Assembly (NCBI GenBank): GCA_023159155.1
Contig: JAJNNX010000007.1
Coordinates: 930,001-994,000, forward strand
Source: Ustulina deusta
Lineage: Eukaryota; Ascomycota; Sordariomycetes; Xylariales; Xylariaceae
DNA: 64,000 bases
Reading direction: 5' to 3'
The position numbers and the translations under genes are program-made. How positions within the stretch are numbered: position 1 is the stretch's first letter; the number at the start of each line of letters is the position of its first letter. Of the stretch, positions 34,669 through 46,105 are shown piece by piece. Below the pieces are notes generated by a model. The model was not told the DNA's origin and did not search any database. It saw only the letters and a program-made list of their open reading frames with translations.

Positions 34669-34998
34669 CACGCCACCTTCGATTCGGGATGCTTCGTCCG
34701 TCAGGATGAGGCGGTGGAATACGTCGAGTTCGGCAAACGGGATCCCGGCTACCGTGTCATATTCTCTCGGTCGGTATTCCTTCGGAACATCGGGCAGTGC
34801 CAGGCCGGACTTAAGGTACGCGACTTTTGCTGATCCAGGGCAGTCTCCTTTCTCTTCCCATTCCAGCATGTGGGGTATGACGTTTTCGTCAAAGTATTTC
34901 CGCGCGTAAGCTTGGAGTTTGCGATGCGATTCGTTATAGTAGGGTGACGCTAATGAGCTCAGCCATGGAGGCTCAGCCCAAGGTAACTCTTGCTCCAT
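34664..34998 (-). pseudogene. Acyl-CoA dehydrogenase, 5' (N-terminal) fragment
   Basis: Encodes the first 111 codons of the gene continued at 19564-20520. The ATG at 34998 opens MEQELPWAEPPWLSSLASPYY, the usual start of this fungal dehydrogenase group; no cytochrome b5 domain precedes it. The helical N-terminal domain follows (YARKYFDENVIPHMLEWEEKG, later LDVFHRLILTDEASRIEGGVA) with no stops. The fragment ends at the GCAAC duplication (34664-34668) beside element A's 5' LTR. A longer open frame continues a few codons into the LTR and is artefactual. The 5' fragment may still be transcribed, but would lack the FAD and substrate sites. Confidence 0.92.
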
Positions 34999-36267
34999 TG
35001 ATTACTACGGTGAGCATTCAGCTCCCCGGCACCCGAGTACGGAATAGCGTAGTCTGTCAACTGCGCCGTAATTTGATGCCTATCTATGAAATGAAGATTG
35101 AAGCTTATACCGCATTCCTCGATTAGGTAAGTGGATGGATACTGTCCATGAGTGAGGAGACGTACCGAGGCAATCTCCAATTCGGTCCCGCAACACGCCA
35201 CGATTGGCCAATTCTAATTACCCCTACTTACAGTCTCAAGCTCTACAATCCAACTGCAAGAATGAACACCGGTAGGTATCACGTAATATTCCAAGTTCAG
35301 ATTCCAGAAGGCAGCTGTAGCCTGTCGCGCTTACATCAAATAAATCCACAGCGATTAGGAATGCGGATGTCTTATCAACCAGGTACACAGCCACTTCTGC
35401 CTACTGGTCACCACCATCTACCTAGCACGAAACCCTGAACTGTTCGAGCCTACAAGGCATTTTTACCCCAGCTAGGTGTACAAATCGGGCTGCGCTTTTT
35501 ATAGAGATTCCTTCGGAAGCTTTGGGTATAGTGTTGGACTGGCATCAAACAATGCGACGCTGAGTAATAGTCCCAAAAGATCCTGAAGGTTATGTCGCTA
35601 ACATACAGATCGTTATTATTAACAACACAAGCCGCCGTTATTGTTGGGTTGCTAAATATCCCACGCATAGAAGAGTTCATCAATTGGGTCTCATAACTAG
35701 AGATATTAATATAATATCACAGGTCCCTGTCACTGGTTTTCTTGTATATAGTTAAAAGGCCGTCATCATAGTTTGTTCTCCTTCTCTTTCGGGCCACCAG
35801 CTCTTAGTACCCACATATCATGGGTTATGCATCCACGGCCCCAACGTTGCATGCATGCAGAGATCTGCTAGGAAGTCAGTACAGATCTACCATTTGAAAT
35901 GTTTCATGGTACGCCATCCTAAATTTAGTGATGTTATATATGGAAATAATAAGTTGACAGTCAGGTCCTCTTTGCATTAATATTGAAGACTAGCTCTGAA
36001 GGGCTCATAAACTTAGCTTGACCCTGACCTCAAACATTTCGCCGCCAAACGTTAAATACCAGGGTTATTCAATAATGTTGAGCACCCAGCGTACTCGAAC
36101 TGATACGCGCTAATTAGTCATCCGTTTCTAAGTCTGAAAGACCACACACCCTGCCTTCTTGTTTTAAAGGTTAAGGAAACTTATACTAGTACCTGCCCAA
36201 TCCACGCATATATCTCCGAAGTGCTCAAGGGGACACCAGCATCGTACGTCTAGTCGAGCTACGAGTT
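34999..36267. other. Gene-poor interval upstream of the broken dehydrogenase
   Basis: Probably the old promoter of the dehydrogenase and relic DNA. An open frame at 35450-35683 (-, 77 codons) has no recognisable motif. No RNA gene seen. Confidence 0.45.
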
Positions 36268-36915
36268 TTGCTTATTCTAACAGAGGGTCTTGAAATAGGC
36301 CGCGAGCTTCCATATCTCGGGAACAGAGACAGAATGCATATAGCATTCGGCGGTTCGCTATCATGTAAACGAAGTCAGGACATGCTGATATCTTCACATC
36401 TTAAGCGTTATGTGGATGACGCTTCGGGAATTATACTACCTACTATTCTCGTCCCCATACTTTTTGTCTCTGTATTCATTCCATTGTTATTTATGATGTA
36501 CAGGTCATGGAAATGGGAAAAGGCGAATAGTCTGAAAACCCAACAGACTGAGGCTAAAGAGGAAGGGAATAGCAGGTTTGATAAAGCAGAGCTCTCTAGC
36601 GGATCCTCTGTTATCATAAGTGAGATGGACAACCCACAAGAAATTCAGGAGCTGCCCATAAGGAAAGATGGGTTATCTCATGAGATGCTAGGGGGCACTG
36701 TTCTGGCTCAAGAGCTTCCAGCTGATATCTATGAGATGCCAGCTGAGGATTATAAGATCAAAAGTGAAGAAGCAAAACAAAGCACAAAATCAACACGGGC
36801 GTCGGAGAATACGGTGGGGGGTGGCGGTGTGGCGATTCCACCGGTCCTCCCTTTACCGACCGTCCTCAAGCCCTGCTATCTTCCGCTTTGCCGCCCCCCT
36901 TTCAACGCATGTTGA
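36268..36915 (+). CDS. Possible single-pass membrane protein (unrecognised, perhaps fragment)
   Basis: A 215-codon open frame of uncertain start. One strong membrane segment (about residues 54-77, GIILPTILVPILFVSVFIPL) is followed by Arg/Lys and a soluble, acidic tail with repeated ELP/EMP words (QEIQELPI, AQELPADIYEMPAEDY). Such tails are common after the membrane anchor in fungal cell-surface proteins. The N-terminal ectodomain expected for such a protein is not seen upstream, so this may be the last exon of a decayed gene. The last 30 residues are Pro-rich and may be intron or 3' UTR. Function unknown. Confidence 0.4.
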   Translation: MLILTEGLEIGRELPYLGNRDRMHIAFGGSLSCKRSQDMLISSHLKRYVDDASGIILPTILVPILFVSVFIPLLFMMYRSWKWEKANSLKTQQTEAKEEGNSRFDKAELSSGSSVIISEMDNPQEIQELPIRKDGLSHEMLGGTVLAQELPADIYEMPAEDYKIKSEEAKQSTKSTRASENTVGGGGVAIPPVLPLPTVLKPCYLPLCRPPFNAC

Positions 36916-38381
36916 ACCGGCATATATGTACCCAGGCTAGCTAGGCAAGGTTGTAATGCAAAAAAAGAATGCCAAATTTCAACAGACGATCCCACCTGCC
37001 ACTTCGGTGGCTTGGTGGGAAAGTAGTCGCCAGGGCCAACTCTTGTGTCAGAGGCAGGGCCATGGGTATTCAGGGGCTTTCCGGTCTAGGGTTGTTGGGT
37101 GTAGCTTAAACCCTGTGACCCTTTTTTACAACTTCTAGGGTACCAGTTTGAGTAACTGCTGGAGCATTTCTTTATTGTTCTACCACAAGTATTACCGCTC
37201 CCTAATACCATATCATTCTTAAAAATAGCACGAAGTAATTAAACCATTATAGTAAGTATAACCGGTGATTTTAGTTGTTGTTTATTATTTTATATATTAT
37301 TATGTAATATGGAGGGATAAACTGGTGAAACTGTTTTTAGCAGTTAATTGTGCTCTGATTTTTCTTCTCTTCAGACTCTATCAACGTTCGTCTGTTAGAT
37401 GGTATACTGGTGGCTCCTGTAGTTTTAACAAGCCCTGAGATTCTAGTAACCTCACGAAGGTTTCAATGTTACCGTCTGTTGCACTTTTGCAAAACCCCCA
37501 AAACGCCGCATCCAAATCAACTTTCACGGCAGGCATCACGATATCTACGTCTAGATAGACAATATGCTGAAACCCATAAAGCCTCGCAACTATCCGTTCT
37601 AAGGATGCTCTCGCCAAGTAATCAATTAGCTGTAGATTTCTACAATGAATGCTTCAGATTTTAATAAATAGCAAAATTCCTACTTCCAAGTCTTGGCACA
37701 ACCGACTTCATTGACGAATCCTTAGTGTTGTATATGTTATATTTTTGTCTTTCGTAGGCTTCATTTTTCATTCTAAATTGATATAGATGTACTCACGTAC
37801 TGCAGAACCAGGTCTACAAAACTCTCTTGTATATAAATCATGGCATACCATGAATTTGGCATAACACGATTTGCACTATGATCGCAGTCCCGGAGGCTTA
37901 GCCTAATTCCATAGCCTCAAGCCTCCCTATACATTGACATCAAGATCCTTCCGCAGCTTTTGAACTGTCAATGTAATTAAGGGACATAATCTTAGGCGAA
38001 ATGGTGTCTAGCAGAACCAAAACTGTATTATATCGCTTCGGTGCTGCTTTTTCAACCTTTCCACGATGCTTGCCATGAATTATCTATCGCCAATGTAGCT
38101 AGACAAAATTATACTGGCAGTCTTTGCCGTGGCCGTCATAACGGACTGTATTGACGATAATACGTGAGTCGCAGCGATGGAATCCGGTGCCTCCAGCTCA
38201 AATATCGACGTCCTCGGCGCTAGAGAGTCTATGGCCAAAAATAAAATTGGGATAGGTCTGAATAATATTCGTGACTCAAGACTTCCAAAATAGAGGAGGA
38301 GGGATTCCTTTCTATGACTAGGTTAGCGGTAGGAACCTACAGGAAGAAATGCCATGCTCGTTGTTTTGCTAAGCGGTATGC
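36916..38381. other. Gene-poor interval
   Basis: No confident gene. A minus-strand open frame at 37381-37617 (78 codons, with DLDAAFWGFCKSATDGNIETF) has a faint ankyrin-like rhythm but no supporting neighbours or splice partners. Confidence 0.45.
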
Positions 38382-39630
38382 CTAGCCAAACTCTATGCGG
38401 ACCTTATCAACCGCTACCTCGGGAGCGCATTGAAAGGAGGAAATATGGAGGACCAGCGGGATGATGTATTTATTCCGGAACACCGATGGTTTCCAGGAAT
38501 ATACGAAGCGGGATAACGGGGCTAGGTTGACGATAAACCGGTTCATGATGACAATGTCCACGATGACTTGAGTACAGAATAACAAGATCACCTAACAATA
38601 ATCAGACCAACATCAGGAATGACGTTCCAACAAGCCGAGACCTAAGAGCGAGAAAAATTGTTTATTCGCTAATTTCTACGTCTTGTTTCTAACTCTCCCT
38701 AAAACCCGGTCGGAATTGATTTTATCGGAAACCCATTGGGATACCTGACGACGTGGGATTTCGCTGTCGAAACTCCAACGCGACTGGGGTTGGAAAGTAT
38801 TTTCCTCAAGGCCGACCGTTGTTTTGTTGTCGTTTGGCGGTGGAAGATCGCTGGTCGAGCTGCCTTCATCGATGCGCACAACGGCGGGAATTTGAGCAAC
38901 AACCCCAAACACCGAAGATATAGCATATAAGAACTAAATTATTAGCGACGTACGCAATGGAAACAGACGCAAACGTACAAGCCGACATTCAAAAGAGCCA
39001 AGAAGCAGTCCGAAAAACTGTACGGCAGCGCCCAATGCATTCCCACCAGCCCAAGCCAAATTCTCTACTCTTTTAAGAGACTGCCCACGATGAAGGAGTA
39101 TTGGCACAGCAACTGATAGCCTGTGAAAGGTGCAGACCAAGATCAACGCTATTTTTGGCCATTTCCCAGGCACTAGTATAAGCTCAGGCACAAAGAGTAC
39201 ACCGCAGGTGACCGAGATTCCGAAACAGATTCTGAAGACGACGACGGCATTTTTCGAAGGGGTCACCAAGACAAAGCGGAAGATTTCTAGTTGTCGAACC
39301 CACTGCAATCCAATTAGCAAACGCGCGCGACATAGTTTAACTCATAGTGCTTACATCATTAAACGAGTTACCTATGATCCCAGCAGCAACGACGACGTAG
39401 CTCCGCTCGATAGGGGTGGGTGCCACGTAAAGCAGGATCGCTGCCAGCGCAACCCAGAACTGCATCGCTCGGCTCATCCATATAACCGTGACCAATTGCA
39501 GATTATCCACGCTAGGGCCAGCCGGTGGCCTCCGAATTGCTATTGAGGTCGAAATAATCGCGACCGCGACGTTGAAGATAGATATAACAATCGGAGCAAT
39601 CAGCTCTGCCCGGCTTATGCTAGACATCAT
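38382..39630 (-). CDS. Multi-pass membrane protein of unknown function
   Basis: Minus strand. Exons 39630-39355 and 39302-38979 are joined by a 52-nt intron with a GCTAAT branch; the third exon starts at 38933 after a 45-nt intron with branch CTAATAA. All splices are phase 0. Two 3' ends are possible. In the first, exon 3 runs to the stop at 38676 (285 residues). In the second, a CAG|GTATCC donor after 38745 splices to a hydrophobic last exon at 38591-38382 (VILLFCTQVIVDIVIMNRF), giving about 332 residues and perhaps a seventh membrane helix. Helices include IAPIVISIFNVAVAIISTSI, FWVALAAILLYV, ICFGISVTCGVLFV, IALILVCTFHRL and ALGAAVQFFGLLLG. No family recognised. Confidence 0.65.
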
Positions 39631-40684
39631 GCTTCTGTAAGTGGTAATATGAATAAGATGGGATGGATATGGAATTCAACGCAACTTGGAACGGGGTAAA
39701 TTGACGTGGCATCACGAAAACCTTCGCAGCGTAGACTATATTATAATTACATTGCCATTGCCAGCCACGCTCACAATCAGTCAATCAGTAGCTTTCTTCA
39801 TGTCCTGTTTATGTGCAAACAGTGCATGTCCCTAGGACATCCTCGCCTGAAAATAGTGGCCGGGTGGCTGCATATTGTATATTTTCTAGGTAAAGGGTGT
39901 TGGAGGTCAGAGAGGAATACGAGAAAGATAGTGTATGTGTGAAAGCCCCCTTACCGCAGTGTCGGGACCACCACTGCCAATCAACAATACGGGAAGAGCT
40001 TGTACCTGGTTTCTTTTGGCAAAATCAGCGCCAGTCTGAGTACCGTGGGGGGACCACGGCTTCCAATCATTTTACACCTTAAAACTGTCAGATATGCTTG
40101 TATGCAATACACTACTTGCACTCGATAAAGCCCTGGATATCTCGAATACCGCTACGCCATTTTGTGTGTTGTCCAAGAGCTATATGGTTGCGCTTGCAAC
40201 AAGAACACAATAACTTGGACTTTCACATTGAGATATGGTAACAACTCTACCCATCAATAAAATGTATCAACTTGTTAACATAAGGCATAGCATTCTTTTA
40301 GCTTCCAGGGGTGAAAATAACTTCAACAGTATATTTAACTATATTGTTCTATAGAATAATAAAGATAGTATTTATACCAATAAACATTTGTTTTGTCGAG
40401 TTAGCGATGGAAATTCTATATAAAAAAACGTTATGGAAGCTGATGGGTATAATCAATCCAAGCCCCGTTTTCGCTCGAAACGTTTGCCCGGGGACTGTAG
40501 TTGTTAGGAGGGAGTAAGGAAAAACGAGAACGATACGGGAACCTGCAGATGCTCGATGACTAGCGTATTGGTGGAGAATAGCTCATGGTGCATCATACTT
40601 CTTGGCCGACGTAAGGTGGCAACATTTAGCCACTCACGTCTAGCTGACCAACGTACCTCACTTGGTCATGCTTGCTCGTTGATT
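39631..40684. other. Intergenic region
   Basis: About 1 kb, AT-leaning, between two minus-strand membrane-protein genes. No supported gene. Confidence 0.45.
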
Positions 40685-43120
40685 CTACCAGTGCCTGAGA
40701 ACTCCAACCCCCTTAGAACCCGGAAGATTCCCAATCTTTACCGCGTAGTCCTTCCCCTCTCGCTCCATACCCTGCGCAACTATTTTGTCGCTCAGACCAC
40801 CCGATGTATCCATGACATCGCACAACTCATCTGAGGCCAATTGAGAAACGGCACACCAGACGTTGGAAGGCTTCGAAAACCGAGTCCTCATCGTATAGAG
40901 AGTTGTTATGACTAGGATGACGGTTATGTGAACGGCGAGTAGAGTAAGCACTGATACGAAACCGGAACAGCCGCCTCGAATTTTGCATCCCTGTGCTGTC
41001 ATAACTGTTCGGATGGAGGATATTGTGACATTTTCGGGTACGGTGAATGTTTCTAGGCTCTGGTAGTAGACTGTCATGGCGATTGAGAACAGGTTCGTTT
41101 GGAGAATGTCGGCCGCCCGTAGTGTGGAATTGATGGTATTTGCGAGCACCGTAGTTAAATCGATATGAAATTCTGCAACCGAGCCACAGGTACAGTGATA
41201 GCAAGCTAGAAGGCTCACATTGGAGTAAGGATCCATCACGAGCTCTTCGTACATCATCTCGCCGACTTTGCGCAATGTAATATTTCGACTCTCATCTTGG
41301 CTGCCGAGAGGTTGACTCTGTATTGTCTCAATTTGCAGGATTCCTCTCTGGCCAGGCTCTGGCCGAGTCGGATCAGTGCCGAAGTAAGTCTGGACCGCAT
41401 CCGTGTTGGTTCCGCCCGTGTCGAGATCGCGTGTGATATTTGGTTCCATGATAGCCCCCGTGGCAGCCATACGGACGGAAGCAAGTCCTAAACTATAGGA
41501 CTGGAAGCATAGAGACGCGTTCAAGAACCGACCTGGCATTAACTGATAGCTCCTCCACTCTTCATAATCCGATGCCGTGGATGCAATTAGCGAGTAATTA
41601 TACAGGCTCCCCAGGCTGTCAGCTGTTACCCAGTCCACGGTCCTCATATTGTTTGAGAAAACCAGATATATGGAAGAGTTCACGGACCAAGGGTTATCAA
41701 GAGATGTTGACCCTGGCCCTTCTTCCGGTGGCCAAAGAGTGCCTCCCACTCCACCAATGAAGCAGAATGTGCTTTGCCATTCATCACCATCAAAGGCTCC
41801 AGAAAGGTAGCAACTAAATGGAATAGCTGGGCAGTCTTGAGAACCACATGTATCGTTCGCTCCAGTTTTTCGGATGCTCAGACCATAATCCAGGGTTGCA
41901 TTGAACTGGCCGAAGACCTCCCCTTTACCGGAGTCCTCTTCACTATCCACCCATTCATACACGCCGAATTCAAAATCTCGAATGTCAGGTCTCATGCAAG
42001 CGGTTCTCAAGCTGAACGCAGTAGCATCGCCTTCAAAAGAGCGAACGGCTATTCTTTCCTGGGACTCGCCAATCGGTAAAAACGCTCGTTCTATTATACC
42101 GGTATCACTAAGGCCATTAGCACTTGGCATCCTCGTAGTGTTCGACGGTAACTCCCCATATACGGCGAATATAGGCTGAAGAGTTTTATAGAAATGCTCA
42201 TTTCGCGTAATACTTTGTTGATTTGCAGAATAAAAATTGCGCACTTCAACCGCCCCTTGATCCCCTGTTACAACTGTCCCATATATATCTGAAAGCAGAA
42301 TGGTCGATGAGAACTGGAGGCCAGTCGAATTGAGGAGTAATAAAAGCGCTAACAATGATTCGATTTTAAAAATCGTTCTAATGTTCTGCGATGACAGAAT
42401 CAGATGCATTAAAGTAGTTGGTCCGGTGGTAGTGGCTCTAATAATCGAGAAATGAGCGACTTTTGATCTCGAAACGAATGATCTCTCCAAAATCAACCCA
42501 GCTAACACTGCAAGAACAGATTTCAGCATTGATACTCGATGACGGTAAGTGAATGAAGGCATCGGAAACGATTTTAGCTTTTGGCTCCCCGAGAGTACGG
42601 TCGAAATACCCGGAACTAAATCAGGGTAGAGGAAAACTCAAAATTACTTACTGGATACACATACTCCCGCCTGGGCAGTTACGATTGCACGAAGTACAAG
42701 GGCGATCAATGTAATTGCTTGGGGAGTCCAGCCGCTCAAGGCAATATAGCGCCAAGCCAAAGGGGCATCCTGGGCTTCAGGAGTAGAACCAGCGCCAAAC
42801 CAGAGAAAGGAGAGAAAAGCCAACGAAGCGAATATAACAATTGCTCCCCCGCTAATGGTTATAAGCCCTCTGGTCCCAAGCGACTCCCCCAGAGTTAATT
42901 TTGGCGCCGATTCTTGCCCATCTGGGAAAGGATGGTCTGGCACCACTTGGACAATAGGCTTTTTCTTCTCTCTCATCGATCTCGATATAGGATTGCAATC
43001 AGATGCTGAATTATTTCGAAGCATGTAGGGCTCGTCATTGTGCTGGGAGGATGAGCTGCACTCTGATTGGCTTACGCCGACGGGCCGATGCTCTGAAGAG
43101 ATGATAGTGTGATGAGGCAT
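40685..43120 (-). CDS. Large membrane protein with extracellular Cys-containing, glycosylation-rich domain
   Basis: Minus strand, exons 43120-42652 and 42534-40685 (intron 117 nt, GTAAGT donor), 772 residues. The N-terminal 75 residues are soluble and probably cytosolic. Several hydrophobic helices follow (GGAIVIFASLAFLSFLWFG, QAITLIALVLRAIVT, MLKSVLAVLAGLILE). Then comes a roughly 450-residue region with many N-glycosylation sequons (NTT, NAT, NDT, NSS, NYS, NAS, NIT, NVS, NST, NVT) and paired cysteines, consistent with an extracellular domain. A C-terminal helix (SVLTLLAVHITVILVITTLY) and a short cytosolic tail (KPSNVWCAVSQLASDELCDV) end it. The layout is common among uncharacterised fungal surface proteins. 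No function can be assigned. Its neighbour at 38.4-39.6 kb is also a membrane protein on the same strand. Confidence 0.82.
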
Positions 43121-44921
43121 TGTGATCAGGGGGAGAAAACAGCCTCGTCGCTGGAAATTAAATGCAACAGTTTGAAGGGTGGATGAAATTCAGTTGGGTT
43201 GGAAGGGTTGATGCCAAGATTAGCTGGAGCAGAGGTATTTGAAGTGAGCCTGGAATGGATTTTATGAGAACAAAATCTCCTTGATCAAACCTGTCGCGGA
43301 AAGTATAGTTAGCGTTCTTGCCGGAAGTGCATTATCATCGTTCTTTTCCCTTGCATAGAAATCATTTTCTATTTTAAGATGATAAAAAGGCCAGACACAC
43401 CGAAAATGGTGGATAGCTAGATCGTCTCTAGCCATAGCCACATATTATGGTTGGGCTTGTATCACTCGGGGTAGTGGTAGATACAGTATTTTGTAAGAAA
43501 AAGGACTCTTTCGGCGTTGCAAGTGGTCACCGAAGGTGGAAATAACCGGAGAATAATGGTGTGTTTAGGTAACCTTGTTTTGTGGCCGCCACAATACAGA
43601 CGGGGTAATTAACATGTAGATCTATCCTGTACGATGTAAATCTCAGGTTTGAGACCCCATGGCTGCGCACTGCTTCTGCTCGGAATCTTCTCAGGCAGGC
43701 TCAGTATGACTTAGCCGGTTCACTGCGATGAAGCCAACGGGAAGGGCGAGACATTGGTGTTTCAAATCTCCACACGTAAGTCGGGGAAATACAGAAGCCA
43801 ACTCTCCTTTACTACTTTTTTTTCTTGGCGCTGAATGGGGAAGTTTCACAAGCAGGAACATTTCAAACTTAGGTAAAGTGTCAGTCGTCCTTGTAGTAAT
43901 ATTACACAGGACGAAGCCGTGAAAGAAGAACATATATATTAGTCTCCAGAAACGCTCCATTAATAGGTTGGTTGGTTCGTGTAGCAATGCCATGTGCCGC
44001 ATTAATTCGTAATAGAGTAACATCAATAGTTTTAATTTTGATACGCCGCGGGCGTTTTTATTCTGGGTATAGTATGAACTTATCTTCGAAAGGTGTTTCT
44101 CTGCTAAGTACTCGTTATCTGTCTGAGCAAATAGTATTTCTATATTTAGATGGCTAGTGTTGGCCAGTGGCGTTGACACAGTCCTTTGGATGACTGCTTG
44201 GTATAATCAGAGTAAGCAGTAGCTGTGCTGAAATAGATAAATCAGTTAGAATATAAATCTGAGGGGCTTGAAGTCCTATTGAAACACGTAAGTGAGTCTT
44301 ACTGACTAAGGAATGCGCATGGTAAAAGGTGCATCACAGATGAAGTTGGGACATTCTGGAGAGTAATTTATTTGCAAAATATAAATTCGTCTAAGTAGGT
44401 ATTTGTTACAGCATCAAGGCGCAAGCTAGTCGAAAAATATTCTAAGATGACACATCAAACGCACTAGATGATTGCTAAAACATAAGAGCGAATATCTAAA
44501 GGAGAAACAAAAACGAAAATAGGCATAGTGACGAAAAGGAAGAGGAGACCCAGGAACCATCAATCCGTCCCCATCATTATGTTTCTTTCTTCGCCCTTTT
44601 GTGGTCTCTCATCTCCGTCCGGTATTTCTCGCCTCACACCAGTTGTCTTTTTCGAGCAATAAGAGGACCCGAGGCTTCCTGCCTGTGGCGTTTGAGTCGA
44701 TTATTGCCGAATTGGTTTTGATTTAGGTGATGTACGAGGGGAGAGTCCCTGCCCAGGACTCTGACACTTCCTAGTTCTGATGTCTGGTAACGGGGAGTTC
44801 TGCTTTCTGGTGGCCCTTATATAAAAGCCCCGGGGGTTTGCTATGAGCAATAAACTGCAAGAAGAGGCACCTGCTACGCCACAACCTCGAAGCTTGCCCA
44901 TTCGTCCTCCGTAATATCTTG
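43121..44921. other. Gene-poor interval
   Basis: Contains one unrecognised open frame, 43691-44179 (-, 162 codons, no domain, no clear signal). It could be a chance frame or a decayed gene. Nothing else supported. Confidence 0.4.
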
Positions 44922-45161
44922 CTAGTCGATATGCGTGGGATTCTCCCCGAGCACCCAGTTACCCTCCTGCACCAAATCATCTGACTTCTCGGATTGAAAC
45001 CGACTAGGATACCAGGCATATAGCTTCAGGGCTGTCCCTAAATCACCCCAGCACCACCACATGCCTCCGGGATAATCCCTTTTAACTTGGATGCCGAAAA
45101 TTTCCCCATAAACCAGATCTACAGCACATAATAGGGCACTCCACAAATAGGGAGTACGCAT
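44922..45161 (-). CDS. Unrecognised short ORF next to AT-rich block, possibly a truncated gene
   Basis: 79 codons rich in Trp and Tyr (GGMWWCWGDLGTALKLYAWY, then NWVLGENPTHID), which looks protein-like, but no family is recognised. It starts only 16 bases from the border of the AT-rich repeat block at 45178, so an N-terminal part may have been lost there. Confidence 0.3.
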   Translation of the reverse strand: MRTPYLWSALLCAVDLVYGEIFGIQVKRDYPGGMWWCWGDLGTALKLYAWYPSRFQSEKSDDLVQEGNWVLGENPTHID

Positions 45162-45177
45162 GTATTAGGGGGAGCGT

Positions 45178-45848
45178 GAGCTTTTTTTTAGCTAGCTTTC
45201 GGATTAAGGCTGCTATTAAAGCGCTAATAAAAAGTTCGATGTATTGCTGCTTCAAAAGCTAATCATAAACTGCCTACTGCTAAAATATAAAGCAAATAAT
45301 AAACAATATATTAAAATAATAAAATTTAACCCCTAACAATCCTTTATTGCTACTTTTTCTAGTTCTTAAGCCTTAATAATTAAAGCAGTAAGCAGAACAA
45401 ATTTACTATATATTTATTATATATATATACTTATAATTATAATGTTATAAAAAAATAAATTATATAATAGGTTTTTAAACTTTATAAAATTATTTATTTA
45501 TAATATATAATAAAATATTTTATAAGTAGAAAATATATATATATTAAAAAAAATATAAGTTTTTTTTAGTTAGCTTTTAGATTAAAGCTATTATTAAAGC
45601 ACTAATGAAAAGTTTAATATATTGCTGCTTTAAAAGCTAATTATAAACTATTTAAACTTATGCTTTAGATTATATTAAAATAATTATTTTAAATTATAAT
45701 AAATAATTAGTTTAAATCTAATAAAATAATCTATATATTAAAAAATATATTTTAATTAATTAGTTTATATAAATAAAACTAGTATAGCCTATTATATAAA
45801 AAGCTTTGCTATATATTATAAGCTTTTTTTTTTTTTTTAAATATTATA
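45178..45848. repeat. AT-rich border with a ~105-bp direct repeat pair
   Basis: The sequence at about 45179-45285 (AGCTAGCTTTCGGATTAAGG and onward) recurs at about 45559-45660 in mutated form (AGTTAGCTTTTAGATTAAAG and onward), about 380 bp apart. The left copy keeps C and G, the right copy has A/T. This could be a very small LTR-type element or the remnant of a tandem repeat. Confidence 0.6.
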
Positions 45849-46105
45849 TGTTATGATCAGTCAAGTAAAGCTTTTATAGCTAGTTTATTAATACTATAGA
45901 CAAAGACTTTAAACTAAAGAAAAAAAAAAAAAGAAAAGAAGTTAAAGTTTATAAAGTAAATAGATATAGACTCTATATATGTAGCTATAGAGTTATAGGT
46001 TAGTCCGTACGTAGATTTTTTATTTTATTGCTATGTGGGTCTAAAGTTTTTATAGGTCTTGCTAAGACTTTTTATAGGTTTTGCTAAAACTATACTAACT
46101 GTTAT
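45849..46105 (+). repeat. C-family left LTR
   Basis: Shares, in order with the copies at 58965 and 63384: GTAAAGCTTTTATAGCTAG, a purine-rich stretch, ATAGGTTAGTC, CGTAGATTTTTTATTTTATT and GCTAAGAC. Confidence 0.65.

Noticed and set aside
35148..35683. Open frames of 96 and 77 codons upstream of the broken dehydrogenase
   Set aside because: No motif, membrane segment or splice partner; not supportable as genes.
37381..37617. Minus-strand frame with ankyrin-like rhythm
   Set aside because: Only one weak partial unit and no continuation on either side.
43691..44179. 162-codon minus-strand frame
   Set aside because: Long enough to note, but no family, signal or splice evidence, and composition matches surrounding non-coding DNA.
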